Assembly: GCA_964366055.1 (NCBI GenBank)
Contig: CAYISE010000002.1
Span: 1 to 46,874 of the forward strand
DNA length: 46,874 nucleotides
Source of the DNA: JBBTQX01 sp964366055
GTDB lineage: Bacteria > Patescibacteriota > Minisyncoccia > UBA6257 > GWB1-50-10
Reading direction: 5' to 3'
Of this stretch, positions 29,325 through 38,295 are shown piece by piece. The position numbers and the translations under genes were made by a program. Numbering within the stretch: the stretch's first letter is position 1; each line of letters starts with the position of its first letter. The notes below the pieces were generated by a model, which searched no databases, had not been told where the DNA came from, and was given only the letters and a program-made list of their open reading frames with translations.

Positions 29325-29357
29325 GGGAGCTCAACTTCCATGGGAAGTTGAGCTCCC
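29325..29357. repeat. 33-bp hairpin repeat
   Basis: GGGAGCTCAACTTCC, loop ATG, then the exact reverse complement. Related to the GGAAGTTGAACTTCC family. Located between the SPW promoter and the zinc-ribbon terminator. Confidence 0.85.
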
Positions 29358-29370
29358 TCGCAAAATTAAA

Positions 29371-29392
29371 AGCCCCGAAGTAATTCGGGGCT
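29371..29392 (-). terminator. Terminator of the 59-aa zinc-ribbon gene
   Basis: AGCCCCGAA-TTAC-TTCGGGGCT followed on the minus strand by TTTTAATTTT. It directly follows the gene and could act in both directions. Confidence 0.75.
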
Positions 29393-29399
29393 TTCACTG

Positions 29400-29579
29400 C
29401 TATCGGCGGAAAGAGCGGACTCTTTCCTGATGGCAATTGCGGCACAGAAGTTTATCCAAACGGTTTTCATCCGGCTGAAAGGGCAACTCGGTGATGGCTG
29501 TGCCGCATTTGGCGCACTGCCACTCGCCCTTGTAGGTCTGCCTTTGGAAACCTCCTCCGCGATTGTTATTAAAATCCAT
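29400..29579 (-). CDS. CxxC...CxxC zinc-ribbon protein (59 aa)
   Basis: Small protein, MDFNNNRGGGFQRQ at the start, then WQCAKCGTAITELPFQPDEN and LLCRNCHQERVRSF. Two CxxC pairs about 25 residues apart form one zinc site. Proteins of this type (CxxC, LPF.P, L.C..C) recur in CPR genomes, with unknown function; nucleic-acid or ribosome binding is plausible. It has its own terminator; no clear ribosome site is seen before the ATG. Confidence 0.8.
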   Translation of the reverse strand: MDFNNNRGGGFQRQTYKGEWQCAKCGTAITELPFQPDENRLDKLLCRNCHQERVRSFRR

Positions 29580-29618
29580 TTTACTAAAAACTTAACGACC
29601 TTTTCGGGCTAGGAATTT

Positions 29619-30344
29619 TTATTTTAAAGCCGCGTTAATGATAACGCCAACCTCATCAAAAGGCAAGGCCCCGGGGATGATAAACTTCTGACCCTTATTA
29701 TTGAGCACAATTGAGTAGGGCGTGCCTCGGGCGCCGGAATTCGCGGCATCGTTCATATCATTCTGAATTTTATCCTGTCCGTAATCGCTCGCCAGGCAAG
29801 AGTTGAATTGTTCTAAATCCAAACTGATGTCGGTTGCAATTTTCGGAAGAAGCGCCAAATCCAAACCATTATTGGAGGGCGTAATCTCAAAAATTTTATC
29901 AACATAGGCCCAGAACTTATCGTTGCCGCCCAGCTTAGTGGCGCACTCGGCCGCCTGGGCCTCCTTCGGCGCTTTAGGATGGAGTTGCGGCAGAGGAAGG
30001 TGGCGGTAAACCCAGGCTACTTTGTCGCCGTAGGTTCTGACCACCTGATGCATTGTCGCGTGGAAACTTTTACAGAACGGGCATTCCAAATCCGAAAATT
30101 CAATCACCTTCACCGGCGCGTCGGGATTGCCGAGAATGTGGTCGGCTACGGAAACCGGTTTTATGCTTTCGGGCATCGGAGCATTCGGATTATTTTGGGC
30201 CGAGCCGGCCAAATTCGCCGGCTGATTTTCCGCTTTCTTGCCGGCGTTATAAACCAGCGCCACGGCCACCAAAAGCGCGGCAATCAAAATGCTCACCGGC
30301 AAAACATAATCGCGTTTCGGTTTTTCGTTTTCGGGTTCCGTCAT
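29619..30344 (-). CDS. Membrane-anchored DsbA-like thiol-disulfide oxidoreductase
   Basis: Forms or isomerises disulfides in exported proteins. The 241-aa product has a membrane anchor (VLPVSILIAALLVAVALVYN), then a DsbA/thioredoxin fold with EFSDLECPFCKSFH (CPFC active site), a helical insertion and the cis-Pro in ARGTPYSIV. VYRHLPLPQLHPKA is typical of the bacterial DsbA_4/Thioredoxin_4 group. The start at 30344 (MTEPENEK) is preferred over the longer frame; it is only 28 bp from the divergent flippase gene. With cysteine-containing exported proteins and TrxB nearby, it fits an extracytoplasmic redox role. Confidence 0.9.
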   Translation of the reverse strand: MTEPENEKPKRDYVLPVSILIAALLVAVALVYNAGKKAENQPANLAGSAQNNPNAPMPESIKPVSVADHILGNPDAPVKVIEFSDLECPFCKSFHATMHQVVRTYGDKVAWVYRHLPLPQLHPKAPKEAQAAECATKLGGNDKFWAYVDKIFEITPSNNGLDLALLPKIATDISLDLEQFNSCLASDYGQDKIQNDMNDAANSGARGTPYSIVLNNKGQKFIIPGALPFDEVGVIINAALK

Positions 30345-30372
30345 GTGTGTTAAAATTCTAATCATACCGATA

Positions 30373-31833
30373 ATGAAAGTCAATTATACTTCCCTCAAAC
30401 AAACCCTCCTGAAAAACACCTTTTGGCTGACGGCCGGCACTATCGTGAGCCGGATTATCCGGGCGGTGCTCATAATTTACGCCGCCCGGATTTTGGGCGC
30501 CGATGGTTACGGTGTTATTTCCTACGCTTTGAGCTTGGCCGCTTTTTTCGGAATTTTCACCGACATCGGCCTTTCTTCGCTTTTAACCCGGGAATCCGCC
30601 AAAAATCCCGACAAAATTTCGGCTTATCTTTCAACCACTTTTTATCTGAAACTCGCCATGCTCGCCGCGACGGTGGTCATTATGATTATCGCTTCGCCCC
30701 TTTTCACGAAAACCGCCGGGGCCATTCCGCTTATTCCGGTGATGGCGGTACTTCTGGTTTTTGACAGCTTGCGCACCTTCGGCTTTTCCATCACCCGCGC
30801 CAAAAACAAGATGGAGTGGGAGGCCGGCTTGACCATCGCCACCGATGTTTTCATCACCGGGCTCGGACTGATAACGCTTTTGAACGCTCCGCGCCCGATG
30901 CCGCTCGCCTACGCTTATACCGCGAGCGCCGGGCTCGGCTTCCTCCTCGTGTTTTTTGTTTTGAGAAACCAACTGAAGGGGCTCTTGACCCGTTTTGACA
31001 AAGCGCTCGTGAAACCGATTATGACCAAGGCCTGGCCCTTTGCCGTTATGGGCCTTCTGGGCGGATTTATGATTAACATAGATATGATTATTATCGGAAT
31101 TTTCCGGAGCGCCGGCGAACTCGGCCTCTACGCCGCGGCTCAAAGGCCGATACAGCTTCTTTATCTTTTCCCGAGTTTGCTCGCGGCGAGCGTCTTTCCG
31201 ATTTTGAGCAAACTGGTCCACGAGAATCATTTTGAAGCGGTGAAAAGAGTAATGGAAAAATCCATCACGGCGGCGCTGGCGGCCGCCCTTCCCCTGACCG
31301 TCGGCGGAATCATCATCGCGCGGCCGCTGATTAATCTTTTTTTCGGGGCCGAATACAATGACGCGACTTTCACCTTCCAACTGCTTCTGACCACCGTTCT
31401 TTTGGTCTTTCCGGGAACGATAATCGGGAATGTCATCTTCGCCTGCGACAAGCAGAAAATTTTCATCATTTCAACCGGCATCGGAGCGACCACTAACGTT
31501 GTTTTAGACCTTATTTTGATTCCCGCCTACGGAATCAGCGGCTCGGCAATCGCCACCATCATCTCTCAAATACTGGTGAACTTCATCAATTGGAGTTATC
31601 TGAAAAAGATAAACGATTTCGCGACCCTGCCGCATATTTTCAAAATTTCTCTCGCGACGAGCGCGATGGGAATCGCTACCTTCACTCTCCTTTCGCTGGG
31701 ATTAAACGTGATTCTTAATATGGTAATTTCCGGCCTGATTTTCGGAGGAGCGCTTTATCTCCTGAAAGAACCGCTTTTAAGAATCATTACGGAGTTGAAC
31801 TCCGTAAGATTTGCAAGTCCGGACAAGGACTAG
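30373..31833 (+). CDS. Wzx-like polysaccharide flippase (MATE/MOP superfamily), first copy
   Basis: Moves lipid-linked sugar repeats across the membrane. The 486-aa product has about 12-14 membrane helices, the family start TLLKNTFWLTAGTIVSRIIR and ARILGADGYGVISYALSLAA, and the mid-protein GLYAAAQRPIQLLYLFPSLL. It opens the polysaccharide locus. The last codons (TELNSVRFASPDKD) come from a palindrome insertion (31787-31807), so the C-terminal tail is probably repeat-derived. Start at 30373 gives the normal family N-terminus. Confidence 0.9.
   Translation: MKVNYTSLKQTLLKNTFWLTAGTIVSRIIRAVLIIYAARILGADGYGVISYALSLAAFFGIFTDIGLSSLLTRESAKNPDKISAYLSTTFYLKLAMLAATVVIMIIASPLFTKTAGAIPLIPVMAVLLVFDSLRTFGFSITRAKNKMEWEAGLTIATDVFITGLGLITLLNAPRPMPLAYAYTASAGLGFLLVFFVLRNQLKGLLTRFDKALVKPIMTKAWPFAVMGLLGGFMINIDMIIIGIFRSAGELGLYAAAQRPIQLLYLFPSLLAASVFPILSKLVHENHFEAVKRVMEKSITAALAAALPLTVGGIIIARPLINLFFGAEYNDATFTFQLLLTTVLLVFPGTIIGNVIFACDKQKIFIISTGIGATTNVVLDLILIPAYGISGSAIATIISQILVNFINWSYLKKINDFATLPHIFKISLATSAMGIATFTLLSLGLNVILNMVISGLIFGGALYLLKEPLLRIITELNSVRFASPDKD
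31787..31807. repeat. 21-bp palindrome at the 3' end of the flippase gene
   Basis: TTACGGAGTT, central G, AACTCCGTAA. It lies in the coding sequence and encodes part of the C-terminal tail. Confidence 0.75.
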
Positions 31834-31846
31834 CATAATCTGAAAT

Positions 31847-33160
31847 ATGAAGGGACTAAGGAAGTTTATCCTTTTTTCGGGCGATGTCGGCATTCTCTAT
31901 CTCGCGCTCGTACTCATGCTGATAATCCGCTATCCTCTAACGGACCTCCGTTTTCACCTAACAGACCATTTTTATCCGTTTTCCCTGATATTCATTTTGT
32001 GGCTGGTCGTCTTTTATTTATCCGATTTCTATCAGTATAAAAATTACGGCAGCGCGCTGATTCTGTTCAAACGGGTGGCGGGCGCGGTTCTTTTGAACGG
32101 GATTGTTTCTGTCATCGTTTTTTATCTCTTCGGCCCATTTTTTGAATTAACCCCAAAAATAAATCTGCTCATTTTTTCCGGCGTGTTTCTGGTTCTGGAT
32201 TATTTATGGAGAATTTTTATCATCAATATCTTCACGGCCGGCGCCATCCGAGTTCTCATTCTCGGCGACGCGCTACTGTTAAAGGAGATTGAGTCCTATC
32301 TTCTGAACAACCCCCACGCCGGATATCAGATTGCCGAAAAAATCGGGAGCATGGATGACAAGAACGCCGCCGCTCTGGCGCGAATAATAAGGGAAAGGAA
32401 AATCAACACGGTGATTATCCAGCCCGCTCTCACCCAAAATTTCTCCAACCTGAAAACCGTTTTCCAGCTCATTCCGCTGGAGGTGAATTTAATGAACGCC
32501 GGGGACTGCTACGAAATGCTTTTTGAAAAAGTTCCCCTGAAGGACCTGGATGAAAATTGGTTTATTGAAAAAATCCCCACCCGGCGGCCTTTTTACGACG
32601 CTCTTAAAAGATTGACTGACTTGATGCTTTCAATAATTTTGGGGATTATATTCCTGCCTTTCGGCATTATTTTCGCGCTCGGCGTAAAAATGAGTTCCGC
32701 CGGTCCGGTTATTTTCAAACAAAAAAGAATCGGAAAAAATGGAAAGGTTTTCACTCTCTACAAATTCAGAACTATGTATCGGGACAATTCCGGACCGCTT
32801 TGGACCGAAGCGGATGACAAAAGAATTACGCCTTTCGGAAAAGCACTCCGTTTTTCCCATCTGGATGAACTGCCCCAGCTCTGGAATATTATTAAGAGCG
32901 ACATTTCTTTTACCGGCCCGCGGCCGGAACGGGTGGAACTCGCGGAAATGTTTAAAAAATTCTCATACTACGAAGTCCGCCATATCATCAAACCCGGCCT
33001 CTCGGGCTGGGCGCAAATCAATTACAAACCGAGCGCTTCGCTGGAAGAGGCCTATGAAAAACTTTGTTACGACATTTACTACGTGAAAAATCGTTCGTTC
33101 TTCCTGGATTTCGTGATTATAATCAGAACGATAAAATATCTGTTCACCTCTCACCATTAA
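31847..33160 (+). CDS. Polyprenyl-phosphate sugar-1-phosphate transferase (WbaP/PHPT family)
   Basis: Starts the repeat unit by moving a sugar-1-phosphate from a nucleotide sugar to undecaprenyl phosphate. The 437-aa product has four N-terminal membrane helices, a Rossmann-like middle part (VLILGDALLLKEIESYL), a fifth helix (LTDLMLSIILGIIFLPFGII) and the catalytic domain KRIGKNGKVFTLYKFRTM, LDELPQLWNIIKSDISFTGP and GLSGWAQINY. The sugar is unknown. It follows the first flippase by 13 nt and overlaps the second (TAATG). Confidence 0.93.
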   Translation: MKGLRKFILFSGDVGILYLALVLMLIIRYPLTDLRFHLTDHFYPFSLIFILWLVVFYLSDFYQYKNYGSALILFKRVAGAVLLNGIVSVIVFYLFGPFFELTPKINLLIFSGVFLVLDYLWRIFIINIFTAGAIRVLILGDALLLKEIESYLLNNPHAGYQIAEKIGSMDDKNAAALARIIRERKINTVIIQPALTQNFSNLKTVFQLIPLEVNLMNAGDCYEMLFEKVPLKDLDENWFIEKIPTRRPFYDALKRLTDLMLSIILGIIFLPFGIIFALGVKMSSAGPVIFKQKRIGKNGKVFTLYKFRTMYRDNSGPLWTEADDKRITPFGKALRFSHLDELPQLWNIIKSDISFTGPRPERVELAEMFKKFSYYEVRHIIKPGLSGWAQINYKPSASLEEAYEKLCYDIYYVKNRSFFLDFVIIIRTIKYLFTSHH

Positions 33161-34617
33161 TGGCTCTTAAATTAAAAGAGATGCTTTTCAATAATTTTGG
33201 CACCCGCCAAACGGTGGCCAAGAATGTTTTTTGGCTCTCGTTCGGCCAGATCGGCACCCGTCTTTTGAGAGCGTCGGTGATAATCTACGCCGCCCGCGCT
33301 TTGGGCGCGGCCGAATACGGCGTCTTTTCCTATGTGCTCGGACTAGCCGCGTTCTTCACCATATTCTCCGATATCGGCATCAACACGATTCTCACAAAAG
33401 AGGCGGCGATGAATCCGGAGAAAAGCCGCCAAATTTTCGCGACCAGTTTCCGGATTAAAATAATTCTCCTGGTTTTTACGGCCCTGCTTATAATTTTTGT
33501 CGCGCCCTATTTTTCAAAAATTGAGGCGGCCAAACCGCTTTTATATTTCGCCGCGATGCTGACGATTTTTGACGGCATCAGAGAATTTGCCATCGCTTTT
33601 TTCCGGGCGAAAGAAAAAATGGAATTGGAGGCCTTGGTGACTACGGTGACGAATGTCGCCATAACGTTATTCGGTTTCGCGATACTTTACTTCGCGCCGA
33701 CCGCTCGTTCCTTAGCCATTACCTACGGCTTAAGCGCGGGGACGGGGACAATCTTGGGGATTTTTATTCTCCGAAAAGAATTCGGAAGCATGAACAGCGC
33801 CTTCCGCCGAGAATTATTGGCGCCGATTTTACGATTGGCCTGGCCAATCGCCATCACATCGCTCGTAGGGATTTTCATGCTGAATATGGATGTCATAATG
33901 CTGGGAGCGCTTAGAACGGCGGAAGACGTCGGTTTTTATTCCGCCGGCCAAAAAATCATCCAGTTACTTTACACTCTGTCGTCAGTCCTTGCTGTCAGTC
34001 TTTACCCCGTGCTGGCCAAATTTGTCGGTCAAAAAAATAACGGCAAGACGAAAGAACTCATGGAAAAAGGCATTACCGCTTCGCTGCTTTTAGCCATTCC
34101 TATTGTCATCGGCGGAGTAATTTTAAGCGGGGAAATTATAAAATTCCTTTACGGAGAGTCCTATCTGGCGGCTATTCCGGCTCTTCGGGTCCTGTTTTTT
34201 ACCGTCCTTCTGATTTTCCCCGGTTATCATCTCACCAACTACATAATGGCCCATGATAAACAGAAAAAGGCCGTGCCCATTATTTTAATCGGCTCTTTGG
34301 GCAATGTCATTTTCAATGTCCTTTTGATTCCGCTTTACGGCACCGTCGGCGCCGCTATCGCCACCCTCGGCGCGTTGCTGTTAATCAACGGATTAAGCTG
34401 GCGGCTGGCCAAGAAAACGAATAATTTTTTCATCCTCCCCCATCTCAAAAAAATAGTTTCGGCTTCCGCGCTGATGGGGCTTTTCAGTTTGACTCTCCAT
34501 TGGCTCGGCGTTCATGTTCTTTTGAATGTCGCTCTCTCGGCCACGCTTTATTTCGTTACCCTTCATTTCCTTAAGGAAAATTCTATTTCGGAAATCAAGG
34601 CCGTTTTTAAAATCTAA
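33160..34617 (+). CDS. Wzx-like polysaccharide flippase, second copy
   Basis: The 485-aa MOP-superfamily flippase is clearly paralogous to the first (TVAKNVFWLSFGQIGTRLLR, AARALGAAEYGVFSYVLGLA, AGQKIIQLLYTLSSVLAVSL). The start at 33160 uses the A of the upstream stop (TAATG). Two flippases around one initiating transferase suggest export of two different lipid-linked products, or a duplication under drift. The copies differ enough that recent duplication is unlikely. Confidence 0.9.
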   Translation: MALKLKEMLFNNFGTRQTVAKNVFWLSFGQIGTRLLRASVIIYAARALGAAEYGVFSYVLGLAAFFTIFSDIGINTILTKEAAMNPEKSRQIFATSFRIKIILLVFTALLIIFVAPYFSKIEAAKPLLYFAAMLTIFDGIREFAIAFFRAKEKMELEALVTTVTNVAITLFGFAILYFAPTARSLAITYGLSAGTGTILGIFILRKEFGSMNSAFRRELLAPILRLAWPIAITSLVGIFMLNMDVIMLGALRTAEDVGFYSAGQKIIQLLYTLSSVLAVSLYPVLAKFVGQKNNGKTKELMEKGITASLLLAIPIVIGGVILSGEIIKFLYGESYLAAIPALRVLFFTVLLIFPGYHLTNYIMAHDKQKKAVPIILIGSLGNVIFNVLLIPLYGTVGAAIATLGALLLINGLSWRLAKKTNNFFILPHLKKIVSASALMGLFSLTLHWLGVHVLLNVALSATLYFVTLHFLKENSISEIKAVFKI

Positions 34618-34631
34618 AAAATTCAAGTGCC

Positions 34632-34661
34632 TCACTTTTCTCGCACGTGCGAGAAAAGTGA
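34632..34661. repeat. 30-bp perfect palindrome, copy 6 of 6
   Basis: Between the second flippase and asnB, flanked by TGCC and GGCA, so the palindrome extends by 4 further bp on each side to 38 bp in this copy. The rest of the spacer to 34731 is purine-rich (repeated AAAAGAAGCATAAAA) with no gene. Confidence 0.9.
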
Positions 34662-34731
34662 GGCAACAACAAAAGAAGCATAAAAGCAAAAGAAAAATGG
34701 AAAAGAAGCATAAAAAAGAAACATAAAAGAC

Positions 34732-36639
34732 ATGTGCGGAATCAACGGGGTCTTCAAGTTCAATAATTCAAACACCGTAAAAGAATCGGAGGTGGTGAAA
34801 ATGCGGGATACGCTCGTTCATCGCGGGCCGGACGACGCGGGCGTTTATCTTTCGCCGGACGGCAGAGTGGGCTTCGGCGCGCGGCGGCTCAAAATCATTG
34901 ACCTGACAACGGCCGGCCATATGCCGATGAGCGTGAACGGCGTTTGGATAACCTATAACGGCGAGATTTATAACTTCCGGGAAATTCGGGAAGGACTTGA
35001 GAAAAAAGGTTATATCTTCCATTCCCGCACGGACACAGAAGTTGTTTTGAATGCCTATGCCGAATACGGCGAGGACTGCGTGAAATTATTCAACGGCATG
35101 TTCGCCTTCGCAATTTGGGACGAAAAGAAGAAAAAACTTTTCGCCGCCCGCGACCACATGGGCATCAAGCCATTTTTTTACGCGGTCCAGAACGGCGTTT
35201 TTTACTTCGGTTCTGAAATTAAGGCGATATTGGCTCATCCCGATTTCAAAAAAGAATTGGAGGAAAAAAATATCTCCCGCTATCTGACATTTTCTTCTCT
35301 GCCCGCTCCCTTCACGCTTTTCAAAAATATTAAGAAGCTGCCCGCCGCACGCCGGCTCGTCTTGAATATGAACGGGGAATTGGAAGAAACCTCCTATTGG
35401 AACCCGATAACGAGCGAGGAAAAGGGGAAAAGCGAGGAGTTTTACATTTCGGAAATCCGCCGCCTGCTCCGGGATTCCATAAAATCCCAGATGGTTTCGG
35501 ATGTGCCTTTCGGATGCTTCCTCTCGGGCGGAATTGACTCCTCAACGAACGCGGCTTTGATGAGCGAGGCGCTCGGGAAACCGGTGGAGACATTCTCCGT
35601 CGGCTATAAGGATTTTGAAACAAAAAACGAGTTTGAATATTCCCGCCGGGTGGCTAAATCATTGAACGCGAAAACGCACGAGATTGTTTTGGATGAATCC
35701 CATTTCCGCGAATTTCTCCAGCAATACGCGTACTACGCCGACGACCCGAATGGCGACCAGGTTTGTTTTCCTCTTTTTTGGCTTTCAAAACTCACTCGCG
35801 ATGCCGGAGTGACGGTTATTCAAATCGGCGAAGGCGCGGATGAAATTTTTTCCGGCTACGAGACATATCTGAAAGTTTTACGATTACGCGAAAAATGGCA
35901 TTGGCTCAAAAAAATTCCGAACGCGGCAAAATCGGTCCTGTCTGAAATAACCCAAGCGTTATTAAACATTACCCGCCTGGATTTCGGAAAAGAATACGCT
36001 CAAAGATTCATAATGGGCCAAGAACCCTTCTGGGGACTGGCGATTGCTTTCGGGGACTACGCGAAGGAGGGACTTCTTACCTCTGAATTTAAATACCGGA
36101 CTGAAGAATCAAGCTACGATATTATCAAAAATTGGTATCAAGAACTCAAAGAAACCGATTCTCGCGCCGATTTTTTGAAACAGATCACTTATCTGGAATT
36201 GAAACAGCGCTTGCCGGAATTTCTTCTGGCCCGCGCCGACAAGATGACAATGGCCCATTCGGTTGAGGGCCGCGTGCCGTTCCTGGACAAGCGGCTGGTG
36301 GAACTCGCGCTGAATATGCCGAGCGGTTTGAAGGTAAAGAACGGAAACACAAAATATATTTTGAAAAAAGCGGTGGAGGGCATCATTCCGAGCGAGATAA
36401 TCTGGCGTAAAAAACAAGGTTTCGGAACGCCCATCGACGAATGGCTGAAAAATGATTCGCCAATTTCGGAAGAAATGTTCAATATTATAATGAGTTCCGG
36501 ATTAAGAGAAAGAAATATTCTTAATTATGATTATGTTAAGGGGCTGATATATTCCCATCAAAACCGGAAAGCCAACCAATCCTTCAAAATCTGGAATTTA
36601 ATTACGCTCTCTCTTTGGTATGATTATTGGTTTAAATAA
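34732..36639 (+). CDS. asnB: Asparagine synthase (glutamine-hydrolysing)
   Basis: The 635-aa product has an N-terminal glutaminase domain starting MCGINGVF (Cys2 nucleophile, with HRGPDDAGV), a synthetase domain with the ATP PP-loop CFLSGGIDSSTNAALM, and the C-terminal signature EGRVPFLDKRLVELAL. Within polysaccharide loci, AsnB-like enzymes often amidate sugar carboxyl groups rather than free aspartate, so either role is possible. The final codons overlap the next gene by 20 nt. Confidence 0.93.
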   Translation: MCGINGVFKFNNSNTVKESEVVKMRDTLVHRGPDDAGVYLSPDGRVGFGARRLKIIDLTTAGHMPMSVNGVWITYNGEIYNFREIREGLEKKGYIFHSRTDTEVVLNAYAEYGEDCVKLFNGMFAFAIWDEKKKKLFAARDHMGIKPFFYAVQNGVFYFGSEIKAILAHPDFKKELEEKNISRYLTFSSLPAPFTLFKNIKKLPAARRLVLNMNGELEETSYWNPITSEEKGKSEEFYISEIRRLLRDSIKSQMVSDVPFGCFLSGGIDSSTNAALMSEALGKPVETFSVGYKDFETKNEFEYSRRVAKSLNAKTHEIVLDESHFREFLQQYAYYADDPNGDQVCFPLFWLSKLTRDAGVTVIQIGEGADEIFSGYETYLKVLRLREKWHWLKKIPNAAKSVLSEITQALLNITRLDFGKEYAQRFIMGQEPFWGLAIAFGDYAKEGLLTSEFKYRTEESSYDIIKNWYQELKETDSRADFLKQITYLELKQRLPEFLLARADKMTMAHSVEGRVPFLDKRLVELALNMPSGLKVKNGNTKYILKKAVEGIIPSEIIWRKKQGFGTPIDEWLKNDSPISEEMFNIIMSSGLRERNILNYDYVKGLIYSHQNRKANQSFKIWNLITLSLWYDYWFK

Positions 36640-37891
36640 ATACTTGATTTTTTTTCTCGTCGCCGCCGCTATTCTGGCCGTCCTTTTTTTTCTGAACATT
36701 CTCGTAAGTCCGACCATCGGCGGGGATACCGAGTGGTATGTCGCGGCCGCGAACGGCCACCTGAATACCCTGATTGAACCCTACTCCAGCCGATTCCTTC
36801 ATCCATTTCTGGTCGGCTGGTTGAGCCGCCACTTTCCTTTGGATATCTATCAGGGTTTTTATCTCATCGCCATTGCCTCCATATTTCTTTTTTTCATTAT
36901 AAATATCGCGATTTTGAAGGATACTTTAAAATCTCCGCTTCTTTTAATTCCTCTTTTCTTTCTGCCGTATTTTTACGACACGCTCCGCGAGGTTTTTGAA
37001 CCCGATCCGCTCTATTTATTCCTCACCGCCGTTTTTTTCGCGCTTCTCCTATTCAAAAAAGAAGGCTTGAGCCTAATCGCGGTATTTCTGATGTTTCTGG
37101 CCAGAGAATCAACCCTGCTCCTGGGCCTCATATATTCGGCGATGAGCTGGCTCTGGTCCAAAAAACTTCTGACGCTGGCCGTCATTATCGTCATTATCAT
37201 CTCTTTTTGGATAACCGGGGTTGTGAAAAGCACCGGCCAGCCTAATATCCATAATCTAAGCGGTTCTTTTTATCTCGCCTCCAAACTCTCCTACAACTTT
37301 CTGACCAATGTGCTGGGCGTAAAGCCCTGGATCAATGGTTCCAAGTCCTGCGAACCCATATTCCGTCTTCAGCTTCCCGCTATTAAGTCCCTCGGAAACG
37401 TGCAAGAGGTCGGTTTCTGCGGTTTTGACTTTTCTCTTCCGCTTAAGGCCTTGATTATATTGCTCACGATTTTCGGGATAGCGCCGCTTATGCTTTTTTA
37501 CATTCTTTCCAAGAAGTTGAGGTATATTTTCAAAGAATTTTCCTTCGGAATTATCGTGGCGCTGACCTACGGTCTAGTTCATTATTTCATCGGCCCCGTG
37601 GCCGGCACCGGCATCCAAAGGATTGTCGGATACGGCTGGCCGGTATTTTTAATTGTTGTTCCGCTTTTCATCCGGGCGTTTTTTGAAATTGACAAAAAAT
37701 TCATTGTTAGAATTTCTCTTGCTCAACTTTTTACCGCCTGGCTGCCTCTCATTGTTTATCGGATAAACGGCGACGCGCTGGACTCGATAATTTTTATTCT
37801 CGCCGCCACTCTCGCGATATACATCTACGCCTTCCGAGTTATCAAAAATCAGAAGATGAATTCTCTCACCCCCAGCGAGCATGATATCTGA
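36620..37891 (+). CDS. Polytopic membrane protein, possible GT-C glycosyltransferase or polymerase
   Basis: The 423-aa product has about 10 membrane helices. An acidic GGDTEWY motif sits after the first helix (residues ~34-40), where GT-C glycosyltransferases place their catalytic Asp, and FEPDPLYLF occurs in a later loop. It could be a GT-C transferase or an O-antigen-type polymerase. It overlaps asnB by 20 nt, so it is translationally linked, and it is the last gene before the repeat-rich spacer. Confidence 0.7.
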   Translation: MIIGLNKYLIFFLVAAAILAVLFFLNILVSPTIGGDTEWYVAAANGHLNTLIEPYSSRFLHPFLVGWLSRHFPLDIYQGFYLIAIASIFLFFIINIAILKDTLKSPLLLIPLFFLPYFYDTLREVFEPDPLYLFLTAVFFALLLFKKEGLSLIAVFLMFLARESTLLLGLIYSAMSWLWSKKLLTLAVIIVIIISFWITGVVKSTGQPNIHNLSGSFYLASKLSYNFLTNVLGVKPWINGSKSCEPIFRLQLPAIKSLGNVQEVGFCGFDFSLPLKALIILLTIFGIAPLMLFYILSKKLRYIFKEFSFGIIVALTYGLVHYFIGPVAGTGIQRIVGYGWPVFLIVVPLFIRAFFEIDKKFIVRISLAQLFTAWLPLIVYRINGDALDSIIFILAATLAIYIYAFRVIKNQKMNSLTPSEHDI

Positions 37892-37919
37892 AAAACTATG
37901 CTTTTCAGAACCGCTCTTG

Positions 37920-37939
37920 CCTCGCTTCCAGCGGCTCGG
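37920..37939 (+). repeat. 20-bp interspersed repeat, copy 2
   Basis: Identical to 4244-4263. It starts the ~600-bp spacer 37892-38492, which contains no intact gene. The spacer holds this repeat, a decayed DGR-target cassette (37994-38230), a 26-bp palindrome (38296-38321) and a promoter. I see nothing recognisable in 38330-38445. Confidence 0.7.
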
Positions 37940-37993
37940 CAGAGCCTGGCTCTCGGGCTAAAAACTCCTTTATTTAGGGCAAAATTCAACAAA

Positions 37994-38031
37994 TAAAAAA
38001 CGTCCGCGTGAATTTAATCACGACGGACGTT
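37994..38031 (-). terminator. Terminator of the decayed DGR-target cassette
   Basis: Hairpin of AACGTCCG(T)CGTGA and TCACGCGGACGTT followed on the minus strand by a T-run. Closely related to 7076-7110. Confidence 0.7.
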
Positions 38032-38047
38032 AAATCTAATCGACCAA

Positions 38048-38076
38048 GGGTTTGAGAAATCACAGTTCCCAAACCC
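38048..38076 (-). promoter_or_regulatory. Hairpin just downstream of the target-gene stop
   Basis: GGGTTTG ... CAAACCC, extended by GGAA/TTCT with one wobble pair, lies 10 nt beyond the remnant stop codon. DGR target genes commonly carry a hairpin or cruciform just after the variable region that is needed for retrohoming (known for the Bordetella phage DGR). The intact gene at 7133 lacks it. Confidence 0.45.
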
Positions 38077-38086
38077 AAGATCCAAA

Positions 38087-38119
38087 TCACTTGCGAACAG
38101 CGAGGAAACGATAGCTGAC
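38087..38119 (-). pseudogene. Decayed copy of the DGR-target gene (last 10 codons only)
   Basis: The minus strand retains VSYRFLAVRK and the stop, directly joined to a copy of the leader hairpin (38126-38144) and promoter. Compared with 7133-7561, almost the entire coding region is missing through one internal deletion, while the promoter, leader hairpin and terminator are kept. A terminator-like hairpin also lies upstream (~38213-38240), as in the intact locus. Confidence 0.75.
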
Positions 38120-38178
38120 ACCCCATTTTCGGAGTTTCCGAAAACCTCAAATAAACCGTTTGACAACTTTCTGTTGAA

Positions 38179-38207
38179 ATTATACACCTAATTCATAAAT
38201 TTGTCAA
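38179..38207 (-). promoter_or_regulatory. Promoter of the decayed DGR-target cassette
   Basis: TTGACA (38202-38207), 17-bp spacer, TATAAT (38179-38184): a perfect consensus promoter that now reads only a remnant. Confidence 0.8.
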
Positions 38208-38295
38208 ACACCCAAAAAACCTCATAGAATGCGGTTTTTTATTACTAATTCTGCTCTGTGACAAGAAAAATCATTTTGAGCGAATATTGCCGAAG

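Noticed and set aside
30631..31380. 249-aa open frame on the minus strand
   Set aside because: Antisense to the first flippase; the composition is typical of a shadow frame.
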